NCBI RefSeq assembly: GCF_028745505.1
Contig: NZ_JAQZZL010000002.1
Location: 2,294,001-2,358,000, forward strand
Source: Lentisphaera marina
GTDB lineage: Bacteria; Verrucomicrobiota; Lentisphaeria; Lentisphaerales; Lentisphaeraceae
Length of the DNA stretch: 64,000 nt
Direction of reading: 5' to 3'
Positions 25,349 through 34,277 of this stretch are shown here, in pieces. The translations under genes were made by a program, and so were the position numbers. Positions within the stretch are counted from its first letter, which is position 1. Each line of letters opens with the position of its first letter. Under the pieces are notes generated by a model. It made no database searches, was not told where the DNA came from, and saw only the letters and a program-made list of their open reading frames with translations.

Positions 25349-26938
25349 ATGAAAAAGAAAGTACTCATCGGTCTCCTCGGCCCCAATTTAGATATGGGCA
25401 CAAAAAATACACGCTGGGAAAAATGGCGCCCTAGCGTAGCCTTGTGCATGCACGAAGACTTGGCTTTTGATCGCTATGAACTTCTTTATCAAAAACGCTT
25501 CCATCTACTTGCCGAGACCATTAGCTCGGATATTCTTAGCGTCTCTCCAGAAACCACCCTCCGTCAGCACCATATTGACTGGCGGGATCCTTGGGATTTT
25601 GTCGAAGTCTACTCAGCGCTTTATGATTTCGCCTGCCATTACTCATTTAAAGAAGACGAAGAATATTTCATCAATATTACAACGGGAACTCACGTCGCTC
25701 AAATTTGTCTTTTCTTACTTACTGAATCCTATCATTTCCCCGCCCAACTCATCCAGTCTTCTCCCAGTCAGAAAAAGCATAAGAATGTCGCAGGAACTTA
25801 CTCGATCATTGATCTCGACCTCTCCAAATACGATAGCCTTGCCAACCGCTTTCAGGCCGAGACTTTTGAGAGCTATGACTTACTCAAATCTGGGATCAAA
25901 ACTCGCGACGATAAATTTAATCGTCTCATTGAACAAATAGAAAAAGTCTGTCTGCGTTCTGATGCCCCCTTATTGCTACGTGGCCCTACGGGTGCAGGTA
26001 AATCTCAGCTCGCCAGTCGTATATACGAGCTACGTAAACAGAAACATCAGCTCAAAGGAAATTTTGTTGAGGTCAACTGTGCGACTCTTCGTGGAGATGC
26101 TGCTATGTCGACCTTATTCGGACACAAAAAGGGCTCATATACCGGAGCCACGTCAGATCGCCCCGGCCTCCTCAAAGAAGCCGATGGTGGCCTCCTCTTT
26201 CTCGACGAAATTGGCGAGTTAGGTCTTGATGAACAAGCCATGCTCTTACGCGCCCTAGAAGATAAAAGCTTCCTTCCTTTGGGTTCAGATAGCTCCACAA
26301 CTAGTGATTTTCAACTGATCTGCGGAACCAACCGCGAACTCTATAAAGCAAGTGAAGAAGGCCTCTTCCGCGAAGACCTATTAGCACGTATCAATATCTG
26401 GGATTTTGAACTACCAGGACTCAAAAATCGCACTGCCGACATAGCCCCCAATATTGATCATGAATTACAAAAATTTGCCGAGAGTAGTGGTAAGCTAATG
26501 CGTTTCACTAAAGAAGCCCGTAAATCTTACCTCGATTTTGCCACTTCCGCAGAAGCCACTTGGAAAAGTAACTTTCGCGATCTCAACGCTTCTATTCATC
26601 GCATGACAACTCTCGCAGACTCTAGTCGGATTGGAAATGATATCTGCGACAAAGAAGTGCAGCGTCTGCAAAGACAATGGCAAAGTCTAGAACACCCTAG
26701 AGATGAAGTCATTTTAAATGAATTATTCTCACCCAATTTTATTGAAAGCATTGATCCCTTTGATCGACCCCAGCTCGCCAAAGTTATTCAAACTTGCCGA
26801 GAATCAAAAAACCTTTCAGAAGCAGGCCGCAAATTATTTTGCGTCTCTCGCAAAAACAAAAAAGTCCCCAATGATGCTGACCGATTACGCAAATACCTCG
26901 CTCGTTTCGAACTCAGTTGGAAAGACATCAAAGCTTAA
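25349..26938 (+). CDS. rtcR: RtcR, sigma-54-dependent activator of the RNA-repair operon
   Basis: 529 residues, in three parts. The N-terminal ~180 residues match the RtcR regulatory (CARF-like) domain (MKKKVLIGLLGPNLDMG, HHIDWRDPWDFVEVYSALYDF, YFINITTGTHVAQICLFLL). A AAA+ sigma-54 activator domain follows, with Walker A GPTGAGKS (212-219), GSYTGA (262-267) in place of GAFTGA, and Walker B GGLLFLDEIGEL. The C-terminus carries a helix-turn-helix-like region (NLSEAGRKLFCVSRKNKKVPND). In E. coli and Salmonella, RtcR responds to RNA ends via its CARF domain; tRNA fragments with cyclic phosphates have been reported as ligands. Divergent from the operon it should control. The ATG was chosen as first in-frame start; the upstream 180 bp are very AT-rich. 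Confidence 0.94.
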   Translation: MKKKVLIGLLGPNLDMGTKNTRWEKWRPSVALCMHEDLAFDRYELLYQKRFHLLAETISSDILSVSPETTLRQHHIDWRDPWDFVEVYSALYDFACHYSFKEDEEYFINITTGTHVAQICLFLLTESYHFPAQLIQSSPSQKKHKNVAGTYSIIDLDLSKYDSLANRFQAETFESYDLLKSGIKTRDDKFNRLIEQIEKVCLRSDAPLLLRGPTGAGKSQLASRIYELRKQKHQLKGNFVEVNCATLRGDAAMSTLFGHKKGSYTGATSDRPGLLKEADGGLLFLDEIGELGLDEQAMLLRALEDKSFLPLGSDSSTTSDFQLICGTNRELYKASEEGLFREDLLARINIWDFELPGLKNRTADIAPNIDHELQKFAESSGKLMRFTKEARKSYLDFATSAEATWKSNFRDLNASIHRMTTLADSSRIGNDICDKEVQRLQRQWQSLEHPRDEVILNELFSPNFIESIDPFDRPQLAKVIQTCRESKNLSEAGRKLFCVSRKNKKVPNDADRLRKYLARFELSWKDIKA

Positions 26939-27536
26939 GTGCTACTAAACCATTCTTCCACACAATAAATCATAAACTGCATGCTGAAAATATTTAACCA
27001 AGCTAAGCTCTATCGCATAGACTAGGTCGACTCAGTAAGTTCTTACATAAAGACTTCGCGGTACGAAAACTACAGCGACAGTCATAAAATGTGCTTCGAA
27101 TTCAAGCTTATTGATGGCGCTACCTTTGCTTAAGCTTTGCGATAATCGCAAAGTCCTGCTCTATTAAAATATTGATATTTACTTGGAGGTAGGAGTCACT
27201 CACACAACACAGCCCCCACTATTTTTACAAAAGTACTTTCCTCACTTTTGATGCGGAGCCTGCCTAGTTGAAATAAAAACTCAAATAAGCCCTAATACCC
27301 CGAGTTAGCCGAATTGGCATTCCTGATTTATTTATAGCTCAAAATGCTATACAAAATAAAGTTTGTGTATTCTCAGAAGATAAACACTTTATCAAACTTA
27401 ACGAAGTAACAAAAGTTGAGATACAACTAATATCTAACCAACTTATGGAACTGATGACTTTGCTACGCAAAGTTCATCATCTCGATCCACAGAATTACAC
27501 AGTTCGTTAGGCGATCAGAAATAAAAAATAGATCTA
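26939..27536. other. Gene-free AT-rich spacer with hairpins and an attC-like motif
   Basis: About 600 bp with no supportable gene. There is a palindrome, ctttgcgat-a-atcgcaaag (27135-27153). A second hairpin at 27453-27478 (gatgactttgc / gcaaagttcatc) has one bulged base. It sits between ATCTAAC (27432-27438) and GTTAGGC (27506-27512), which fit the RYYYAAC ... GTTRRRY ends of integron attC sites at an 81-bp spacing. No integrase is present and the next gene points the opposite way, so this is only suggestive. Confidence 0.3.
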
Positions 27537-27704
27537 CTAGCTCTCTAACTTTTGAATGTCGTCCCACATTTTTTCTGATTCACTGATTAAAGATGAATAA
27601 GTTTTTATATCACCATTTCTTTGAGCATTCATTGCCTCAGCAACTTTCTTTTCATAATCTTTTTTTAACTTTTTTACTGGATCGGACTTTAAAAAAGAGA
27701 ACAT
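27537..27704 (-). CDS. DUF6435 / Lacal_2735-like small protein
   Basis: 55 residues from an ATG at 27704 to a TAG at 27537. The sequence starts MFSFLKSDPVKKLKKDYEKK, continues AMNAQRNGDIKTYSSL and ends SEKMWDDIQKLES. I recognise the pattern M-F-x-x-x-K-x-D-P-x-K-K-L-x-x-x-Y ... A-x-x-x-Q-R-x-G-D-I of the Lacal_2735/DUF6435 family of small helical proteins. The function is unknown. It stands alone on the minus strand, opposite to the small genes that follow. Family recognition is from memory, without a profile search. Confidence 0.7.
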   Translation of the reverse strand: MFSFLKSDPVKKLKKDYEKKVAEAMNAQRNGDIKTYSSLISESEKMWDDIQKLES

Positions 27705-27856
27705 AATTAAACCCTTGTTAGTTATTTAGTTGCGTAAACAAATTCCAATCTGGAGAACAAACAATTTTAGCAATAATAAAAAAAGCAAAGTAGAACAAAG
27801 AGTCGCACCTAAAATTCTCGTTCCTCGAGTTTAGCTCGTTATGATAGAAAAATAAA

Positions 27857-28156
27857 ATGTCCGAAAAAAAGTCAAATACAGCATTAGTCATAATTACTAT
27901 GTTCAGTTTAACTGGAGCTCTTTTAGCAACAGGCTTTATGGTAGCAGAGTCAATAAATAATCAATTTATATTTTTTCCATTTTTAATGGCCGCTGGAATT
28001 GTTCCGACAGTAGTCGTAAAACTTGTTTTTTACTCAAAGAGACAAAGTTTAAAAAAATTATTATTTACTATTTTTGAATATAGGTTTTTAAATCAGCATA
28101 CATTAAGGGAAGTTAAACGTGAACCCGAAAAAGAGAAAGATCTAACCCAAAAATGA
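27857..28156 (+). CDS. Small two-helix membrane protein
   Basis: 99 residues with two predicted membrane helices (about 9-28 and 37-57), joined by a short loop, then a basic tail (KREPEKEKDLTQK). The helical part is clearly related to the protein at 29141: ...AAGIVPTVVVKLVFYSK versus ...AAGIIPSFVVQKIFYPK. No known family recognised. It is preceded by a short intergenic element that recurs in variant form after its stop codon. Very AT-rich, like the whole 27.5-29.4 kb islet. Confidence 0.6.
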   Translation: MSEKKSNTALVIITMFSLTGALLATGFMVAESINNQFIFFPFLMAAGIVPTVVVKLVFYSKRQSLKKLLFTIFEYRFLNQHTLREVKREPEKEKDLTQK

Positions 28157-28202
28157 ACCTAAAATGTCGTTCCTCGAATTCAGGTAATTTAGGTCGTTCT
28201 AC

Positions 28203-28703
28203 TTGAATAAGAAACTAAATAGAAAAAAGATAATTATAACAATATTTATCCTCATGATAGTGTGGACAATTAGACCTTTCTCAAGTCCCGACATGAAGAA
28301 AGTCCACCCTGTCCTCTCATCATTAGAAGCTCCTTATAAAACAGTTGATTTCTATTATTGGATGGATGGTGGGAGCGTAGGAATTTCCATCACAGATAAT
28401 AAGGGAAAAGTAGGTCAAGTATGTATACCAAGACCTGTAGGTGAGAATGATGTATTATCAAGAAATGTGTACATAGGAAACACCCACTACACATTTGACA
28501 AGTCGACTAAACTAAAAGGCTACCCCGACACTAAAATCTTCATTGCTAATCTTCTACGAAATAAAAAAAATCCGACATTATACTCCGATAGAGAATGTAT
28601 GATTTTCTCCAGACGGATGCGAGATTTTATAACTTTTATGTATAGGCGCTTTACAAAAGATAATAGATATATTTATCACGAAAATGAAAATTCAATATAT
28701 TAA
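28203..28703 (+). CDS. Hypothetical single-pass membrane or exported protein
   Basis: 166 residues if translation starts at the TTG at 28203. An N-terminal hydrophobic segment (KKIIITIFILMIVWTI) would anchor it, with ~140 residues outside (TVDFYYWMDGGSVGISITDNKG, two Cys). No family is recognised. The start is uncertain: no strong SD precedes the TTG, and the only nearby ATG lies inside the hydrophobic segment. It follows the intergenic repeat at 28157-28200. Confidence 0.5.
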   Translation: MNKKLNRKKIIITIFILMIVWTIRPFSSPDMKKVHPVLSSLEAPYKTVDFYYWMDGGSVGISITDNKGKVGQVCIPRPVGENDVLSRNVYIGNTHYTFDKSTKLKGYPDTKIFIANLLRNKKNPTLYSDRECMIFSRRMRDFITFMYRRFTKDNRYIYHENENSIY

Positions 28704-28777
28704 AGTAGAACTAAATAAAGAAGCAATACTCTCGTGCCTTGTTTATCACAAAACTCTGACCTTAGGTAAACATAGAA

Positions 28778-28975
28778 ATGTTTAGTCACCTTGAAACAAT
28801 ACTCTTATTTACTTTAACAATTATTCAGTCTTTTTTATTGATTAACTTTTTAAACACGATCTTTAATTTTGAAGGTGTTTTTGTAATCATCGCGTCAATA
28901 ATTATAAGCTTCTTCATAACATCATTTGAACTCACTTTGGCACACAAATTAAGAAATAATAAAGATGATAGGTAA
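28778..28975 (+). CDS. Small two-helix membrane protein
   Basis: 65 residues, two hydrophobic segments (about 5-26 and 32-52) and a charged C-terminal tail (HKLRNNKDDR). No family recognised. Its 3' end overlaps the start of the next small gene by 11 bp, which overlaps the one after, so the three look translationally coupled. Coding status rests on this arrangement and on hydrophobic periodicity. Confidence 0.5.
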   Translation: MFSHLETILLFTLTIIQSFLLINFLNTIFNFEGVFVIIASIIISFFITSFELTLAHKLRNNKDDR

Positions 28976-29144
28976 AGATAGGAATCATGAATTTTATATA
29001 GTTGCAATTATATACGGGCTAATTGCAGCGGCTCTTATTCCTGTATATGAAAAATACAATATCCATGCAGTATTTGCATACATAACTCCAATTATTCTTC
29101 TATTTTTATTTTCAGAAATAATAAATTTTTTTGATAAAAAATGA
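28965..29144 (+). CDS. Very small membrane protein (59 residues)
   Basis: The ATG at 28965 lies within the end of the preceding gene, and the TGA overlaps the ATG of the next (ATGA at 29141-29144). The product, starting MIGKDRNHEFYIVAIIYG, has two hydrophobic stretches (about 11-28 and 35-54) with a KYN turn between. No family recognised. The tight overlap on both sides is the main argument that it is a gene. Confidence 0.55.
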   Translation: MIGKDRNHEFYIVAIIYGLIAAALIPVYEKYNIHAVFAYITPIILLFLFSEIINFFDKK

Positions 29145-29338
29145 CAAAACCAAATTCATTTATGGTTATCAGTTTACTAGTTTTTATTGCTATTGGACTG
29201 ATTTTTCTCGGTAGTCTCATTGTCGAAAAATATGAAGATGTGCCAGGTATTGTCATCGTCTTTTTTGTTTTTTTAGTCGCTGCAGGAATCATTCCATCTT
29301 TTGTAGTTCAAAAGATTTTTTATCCAAAAGACAAATAA
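29141..29338 (+). CDS. Small two-helix membrane protein, paralogue of the 27857 product
   Basis: 65 residues, two membrane helices (about 7-27 and 37-56), ending VVQKIFYPKDK. It matches the membrane part of the 27857 protein (AAGI[IV]P[ST]xVV) without its basic tail. ATG overlaps the stop of the upstream gene. Last of the coupled trio; function unknown. Confidence 0.6.
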   Translation: MTKPNSFMVISLLVFIAIGLIFLGSLIVEKYEDVPGIVIVFFVFLVAAGIIPSFVVQKIFYPKDK

Positions 29339-29534
29339 TACATCTACAAACAAAACGTCTTCTAAGCGCCCAACAAAGCTCGATCCTATGCTGAGAAATA
29401 GTAAGGAAGAACTGAAAAAAGGAATGGAACTTGAGAATCCATCAGCCCTCCGTTCGACTTAAAATCACTTAAACAGCAATAATAATGATAGTTCTATTGC
29501 TAACCTTCTAAATTTCATCTATAACTTTTTGCTC

Positions 29535-29580
29535 ATAGGCTTAATAAGTTGTTTTATGACTTATTAAGCCTATTTTTATT
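29535..29580 (+). terminator. Strong rho-independent terminator
   Basis: Perfect 14-bp stem (ataggcttaataag at 29535-29548, cttattaagcctat at 29560-29573) with an 11-nt loop, followed by TTTTTATT. It closes the small-gene islet and insulates the kinase gene downstream. The 29339-29534 stretch holds no gene I can support. Confidence 0.8.
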
Positions 29581-29612
29581 GCAACTCAAATATTCATTGA
29601 TCGGAACCCATT

Positions 29613-31697
29613 TTGGCCAAAACACGTTCATCTTTACTTTCAATTCACAATATGGAAGTTCGCAATAGAACTATCATCATTGTTGTCTTATTGCTGCTCG
29701 TTCTCACTGGTTACTTTACCGAACGACGCCTCAAATATGAGATTGAAACTTCCGTTCGCGATTCTTTAGAAAAGACTTTGAGAAGCAATGCCGAAGCGAT
29801 GTCGCTCTTACTCCGCGGATATAAGGAACGAGTTAATGGTATTAGCAAAATACCTCAACTGCAGAAAACAGCTACAGAAATTGAACAGCTCTATGCAAAT
29901 AATGACTTAGAACAAGTTAAAGTGAAATCTAAAGTTTTTGAGGATATCCTAAAAGGTTTCTTTAGTCACCAGGGTTTCCAAGATTATTACTTGATCAATA
30001 CTGATGGTCGCATGATGGCCTCAAAGCAAGCAGAACTCATTGGTCATCAAGTCAACACTTCCGAAGCCATTAAATCGCTCATGGATAAGGACGGCAATTT
30101 TGTCTGCCTCCCAAAAAAGGCGACTCACCCCATTACTGGCAAAGAGTTTATCCTCATGTATATCGGTACTAGCCTTAAAAATGCGCAGGGTGAAAGCTAT
30201 GCGTATTTAGCCTTTAGCGTTGAACCAAGCCATGGCTTCAGTAGCATCATGGAAGTTACGGCTCAAACTGGTGAATCGAGCGAAACCTACGCCATCAACA
30301 AAAATGGTTGGATGATATCTCACAGTCGTTTTGATCAAGAACTCAGAGAACTTAAAATCTTGGATAAGGATGACCGTTCATCAGTATTAGAAGTACAACT
30401 TATTGATAAAAATGGCAAAGCTTTAACCGTTTTTGAAGATGCCTTCACCAATCCCGAAACTAAATATCCCAAGGTGCAAGTCAACTCCACTGGCTATACG
30501 GATTACCGGGATTATGAAGTGGTTGGAGCATGGACTTATTTATCTCAGTACAATTTTGCGATCACTAGTGAAATTGACAAAGATGAGGCTTTTCGTTCGC
30601 TCTATATCATCCGCAAGATATTTGCTGTCATTTTTGGCCTAGCTTCTTTACTAGCTCTCGGCCTTATTGCCTATGCCTTGTATAGCATTAAGCTCAAAAA
30701 GAAAGTTCGTAGTGCTGCCTTGGCGGCGGCAAGTGAATTGGGGCAATTTAAAATTATTGAAAAACTCGGCGAAGGTGCCATGGGGGTAGTCTATAAAGCT
30801 GAACACCAACTCATGCAGAGGGAGACTGCCATTAAGGTTCTGAAAAATGAAGCATGCCGTGAAGTTGATTTGATTCAATTTGAGAAGGAAGTTCGCATCA
30901 CCTGTCGATTAACCCACCCCAATACCATTTGCATTTATGATTATGGTAAAACACGCGAAGGGCTATTTTATTATGCCATGGAGTACCTAGAGGGTTCGGA
31001 TCTTCAAGAAATCATTACAAAAACGGGCCCTATTTCACCTGAACGTGTGATTCATTTTGTAAAACAAATTTGTGCATCACTTAAGGAAGCTCATTCCATG
31101 AATTTGATTCATCGAGATATAAAAGCACAAAATGTTGTGATCTGTAATCGTGGTGGCGTATATGATAGCGTAAAAGTACTAGATTTTGGCCTTGTTCATG
31201 ATAGCAATGACGAGAGTGGACACAAAGTTTCAGGGACACCACGTTACATGGCTCCCGAGGCCTCCAGCTCACGTAACGAACTTAAAGATAGCATCGATAT
31301 ATATGCTATCGGGATTTTGATCTCGGTCATGCTCACGGGCCAATACCCCTTTTCTTGCGATGACTCGGTCGAAGATATTCTTCGTGCGCACCGAGAAGAT
31401 ACGCCAATGAAGCCTAGTGAACTCGTCAGGTTCCCTATCCCCGAATGCTTTGACGACATTGTCCTTTGGTGTCTAGAGAAAGACCCGAGCAAACGCCCGC
31501 AAAATGTCATGGAGTTAGCCAATAAACTCGATACACTCAATCTAGATAACTGGTCCCAAGATCAAGCACAACAATGGTGGGCATTAAATGCTGAGCATTT
31601 CCTTCCCAGTAGTTCTCAGCAAGGCACTTCATCTAGTTCCTTTGATCGCACCATACAATTTGATCGTTTTGATAAAACCATCCAAACTGACTCTTAA
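29613..31697 (+). CDS. Receptor-type Ser/Thr protein kinase with extracytoplasmic Cache-like sensor
   Basis: 694 residues from a TTG start (an in-frame ATG at 29652 is the alternative). Membrane helices at about 20-37 and 330-352 enclose a ~290-residue sensor region resembling a Cache domain (YYLINTDGRMMASKQAELIG, FILMYIGTSLKN, YEVVGAWTYLSQYNFAITSEID). The cytoplasmic kinase domain begins near 379 with GEGAMG and AIKVL, then has HRDIKAQN (catalytic loop), DFG, and GTPRYMAPEAS. All key residues are intact, so it should be active. The Ser/Thr-rich tail contains repeated FDRTIQFDRFDKTIQTDS, possible autophosphorylation sites. Divided from upstream genes by a strong terminator; trpB follows after 111 bp. 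The ligand is unknown. Confidence 0.85.
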   Translation: MAKTRSSLLSIHNMEVRNRTIIIVVLLLLVLTGYFTERRLKYEIETSVRDSLEKTLRSNAEAMSLLLRGYKERVNGISKIPQLQKTATEIEQLYANNDLEQVKVKSKVFEDILKGFFSHQGFQDYYLINTDGRMMASKQAELIGHQVNTSEAIKSLMDKDGNFVCLPKKATHPITGKEFILMYIGTSLKNAQGESYAYLAFSVEPSHGFSSIMEVTAQTGESSETYAINKNGWMISHSRFDQELRELKILDKDDRSSVLEVQLIDKNGKALTVFEDAFTNPETKYPKVQVNSTGYTDYRDYEVVGAWTYLSQYNFAITSEIDKDEAFRSLYIIRKIFAVIFGLASLLALGLIAYALYSIKLKKKVRSAALAAASELGQFKIIEKLGEGAMGVVYKAEHQLMQRETAIKVLKNEACREVDLIQFEKEVRITCRLTHPNTICIYDYGKTREGLFYYAMEYLEGSDLQEIITKTGPISPERVIHFVKQICASLKEAHSMNLIHRDIKAQNVVICNRGGVYDSVKVLDFGLVHDSNDESGHKVSGTPRYMAPEASSSRNELKDSIDIYAIGILISVMLTGQYPFSCDDSVEDILRAHREDTPMKPSELVRFPIPECFDDIVLWCLEKDPSKRPQNVMELANKLDTLNLDNWSQDQAQQWWALNAEHFLPSSSQQGTSSSSFDRTIQFDRFDKTIQTDS

Positions 31698-31808
31698 AGA
31701 TCTGCTCCCAAAATCTTGATTTAGATTACTTTCGACACATAGTGACGAAACATGAAGTGAGTTTATATTGAGCCACTTTTATAATTTTATTAAACCCTAG
31801 GAAAGATA

Positions 31809-33056
31809 ATGAATCTCTTTGATTACGAAGACGGTCGCGAAGGTTACTTTGGCGAATACGGTGGCTGCTTCATCCCCGAAATTCTCTACTCCACTGTAAC
31901 AGAGCTTAAAGACTGCTTTAACGATGCAAAAAAAGACCCAAAATTCTGGCAAGAATTTGTAGAATTAATGCATAATTACTCTGGGCGTCCAACGCCTGTC
32001 ACCTATCTCAAAAATCTTTCCGAACATTTAGGTGGTGCCCAGATTTATGTAAAACGCGAAGATTTAAACCATACGGGTTCTCACAAAATCAATAACGTTA
32101 TGGGCCAAGGCTTACTCTGTAAACGCTTGGGCAAAGAACGTATCATTGCAGAGACCGGTGCTGGACAACATGGTTTTGCCACCGCCACCATGTCCGCGCG
32201 TATGGGCTTTGATTGTAAAATTTACATGGGTGCCGTCGATGTAGCCCGTCAACGCCCAAATGTCTTTTGGATGGAAAATTTAGGCGCAAAAGTAATTGCA
32301 GTGACTGATGGTCAACAAACACTTAAAGACGCCATTAATGAATGTATGCGTGACTGGGTTTCTAATATGGAAGACACTCACTACGCTTTAGGTACTGCCT
32401 GTGGTCCTCACCCCTTCCCCGAGATCGTTTCTTACTTCCAGAGTATTGTGGGAAAAGAAGCTCGTGAACAATTGCTTGCGAATGGCGCAAAACTGCCCGA
32501 CAAAGTCTTTGCTTGTGTTGGCGGCGGATCAAATGCCATGGGTATTTTCCAAGGCTTCTTAGATGATGAGAATGTGGAACTTATTGGCGTCGAAGCCGGT
32601 GGCCACGGCCCAGGACTGGGCAAACACGCTGCTCGTATTGCTTACCCTGATGCCACTACGGGAATTGCTCAAGGCTACAAAACGAAGTACCTTCAAAATT
32701 CAGATGGTAACATGCTTGATACTCACTCCGTTTCTGCTGGTTTGGATTACATCGGAGTTTCTCCAATCTTAGCTCATTTGGCCGATGTTGGACGCGTTCG
32801 TTTTGATGCGGCCACTGACGTCGAAGTCACTGAAACTTTAAAACTTTTAATGACTATTGAGGGACTTATACCAGCACTGGAAAGTACACATGCTTTTGTA
32901 TCTGCCATCAAGGAAGCCAAAACGATGAATAAAGATCAAGTGGTTCTTGTCAATCAATCAGGCCGTGGTGATAAAGATATTTTCACGGTTGCGGAAGCTT
33001 TAGATGATACAAAATGGAAAACATTTATTAAAGAAAGGGCAAATCTTTATGTCTAA
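31809..33056 (+). CDS. trpB: Tryptophan synthase beta subunit
   Basis: Condenses indole with serine to tryptophan, using PLP. 415 residues, normal length for TrpB1. PLP-lysine is Lys93 in HTGSHKINN; GAGQHGFATA, the phosphate loop GGGSNAMG and the substrate-binding LNHTG stretch are present. ATG preceded by GGAAAGA. trpA overlaps its 3' end by 8 bp, so the two are translationally coupled. Other trp genes are not in the window. Confidence 0.97.
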   Translation: MNLFDYEDGREGYFGEYGGCFIPEILYSTVTELKDCFNDAKKDPKFWQEFVELMHNYSGRPTPVTYLKNLSEHLGGAQIYVKREDLNHTGSHKINNVMGQGLLCKRLGKERIIAETGAGQHGFATATMSARMGFDCKIYMGAVDVARQRPNVFWMENLGAKVIAVTDGQQTLKDAINECMRDWVSNMEDTHYALGTACGPHPFPEIVSYFQSIVGKEAREQLLANGAKLPDKVFACVGGGSNAMGIFQGFLDDENVELIGVEAGGHGPGLGKHAARIAYPDATTGIAQGYKTKYLQNSDGNMLDTHSVSAGLDYIGVSPILAHLADVGRVRFDAATDVEVTETLKLLMTIEGLIPALESTHAFVSAIKEAKTMNKDQVVLVNQSGRGDKDIFTVAEALDDTKWKTFIKERANLYV

Positions 33057-33819
33057 TCAACTCGAAAATTTTTGTCGTCAGACCGCTCAAGAAAAAGACC
33101 TCATGCTCATGACGCATGTCGTCTGTGGTTACCCTTCTTTCGACGATAACTGGCGTATGCTCGAACTCATGGATGAGAATGGTGCCGACATCGTCGAGCT
33201 GCAATTCCCCTTCTCTGAACCCTCTGCCGATGGTCCTCTATTTGTTCAAGCTAACCAAGCGGCCGTCGATGCAGGCGTCACTGTTCAAGACTGTCTCGAC
33301 TTCATGAAAAAAGCGAGCGAACGCTTTAGCTTTAAAATTTTAATGATGGGCTACCTCAACACTGCCTGGAAAATGGGTTATGAAAAATTCACCGACGCAC
33401 TAGTAGATGCTGGTGCTTCTGGCTTTATTCTCCCCGATCTCCCCGTAGAAGAATGTAAAGACTTACATGCCCTCTCGGAAACAAAGGGCTTAGCTCCCAT
33501 CATGCTCATGACTCCCACAACGCCAACTGAGCGTCTCCACAAAATTGCGGCGACTGCAAAAGGCCTCATTTACGTTGTTGCCCGCAAAGGGGTGACGGGC
33601 ACAAAAACGCAAATGTCGACTGAGCTCGAAGACTTTTTAGCTCGCTGTAAAGAAGCTACCGACCTGCCTTTAGCAGTTGGCTTTGGGGTCTCTTGCAAAG
33701 AAGATACTGATTTCCTCAAAGGCAAAGCTGATATGGCTATTGTGGGGACCGCTTCACTACGAGCATGGTTAAATGGCGGCGAACAAGAATTGGGAACTTT
33801 CCTCAAAAATCTAAAATGA
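33049..33819 (+). CDS. trpA: Tryptophan synthase alpha subunit
   Basis: Cleaves indole-3-glycerol phosphate to indole and glyceraldehyde 3-phosphate and channels indole to TrpB. ~256 residues from the ATG at 33049 (GAAAGG upstream); an upstream in-frame codon at 33004 lies deep in trpB and is unlikely. Visible: the FSEPSADGP loop (substrate site, DP to EP variation), MGYLN, LPDLPVEE, GVTGTK and VGFGV. The stop codon is inside a 20-bp sequence duplicated on the far side of a 1.75-kb insertion, so the gene survived an insertion immediately behind it but lost contact with its native terminator (35587-35620). Confidence 0.95.
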   Translation: MSNQLENFCRQTAQEKDLMLMTHVVCGYPSFDDNWRMLELMDENGADIVELQFPFSEPSADGPLFVQANQAAVDAGVTVQDCLDFMKKASERFSFKILMMGYLNTAWKMGYEKFTDALVDAGASGFILPDLPVEECKDLHALSETKGLAPIMLMTPTTPTERLHKIAATAKGLIYVVARKGVTGTKTQMSTELEDFLARCKEATDLPLAVGFGVSCKEDTDFLKGKADMAIVGTASLRAWLNGGEQELGTFLKNLK

Positions 33820-33893
33820 TCTAGCCAGTTGGCAGTTGGCAGTTGGCAGTGTCTTGTCCTGATATAGGTTGTCATCTAAATCAGGAACAACCC

Positions 33894-34277
33894 ATGAAAG
33901 ATACAATAAGATATAGTGAATCATTTAAACAAAAAGTGGTAAACGAAATCTCCAAAGGTAAATTTATAAGCTGTGGAGAAGCTAGCCAAGCTTATGGGAT
34001 ATCAGGCTCTTGTACAGTAAGAGGCTGGGTCAAAAAGTATGGTAGAACAGACTTATTACCAAAGGTGATTAAAGTGGAATCAGAAAATGATATTGATGAA
34101 ATTAAAGCTCTTAAAAAGCATATTGCTGAGTTAGAGAAAACAGTAACTGAACTAGCTATAAGTGATGTTATGAATAAAGCTTACTTTGATATAGCGTGTG
34201 ATAAGTTCGGTGTGTCAGATAAAGTCGCATTCAAAAAAAAAGTCGATGCGAAGCTGTCTGGAGAGTCAGAGAAATGA
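33894..34277 (+). CDS. IS3-family transposase OrfA
   Basis: 127 residues from the ATG at 33894 (AGGAAC upstream). Helix-turn-helix DNA-binding part: YSESFKQKVVNEISKGKFISCGEASQAYGISGSCTVRGWVKKYG, followed by a leucine-zipper-like helix (IDEIKALKKHIAELEKTVTELAI). Its TGA overlaps the OrfB ATG (ATGA). Thus OrfB seems to be made by reinitiation; I see no need for the ribosomal frameshift common in this family. Confidence 0.85.
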   Translation: MKDTIRYSESFKQKVVNEISKGKFISCGEASQAYGISGSCTVRGWVKKYGRTDLLPKVIKVESENDIDEIKALKKHIAELEKTVTELAISDVMNKAYFDIACDKFGVSDKVAFKKKVDAKLSGESEK

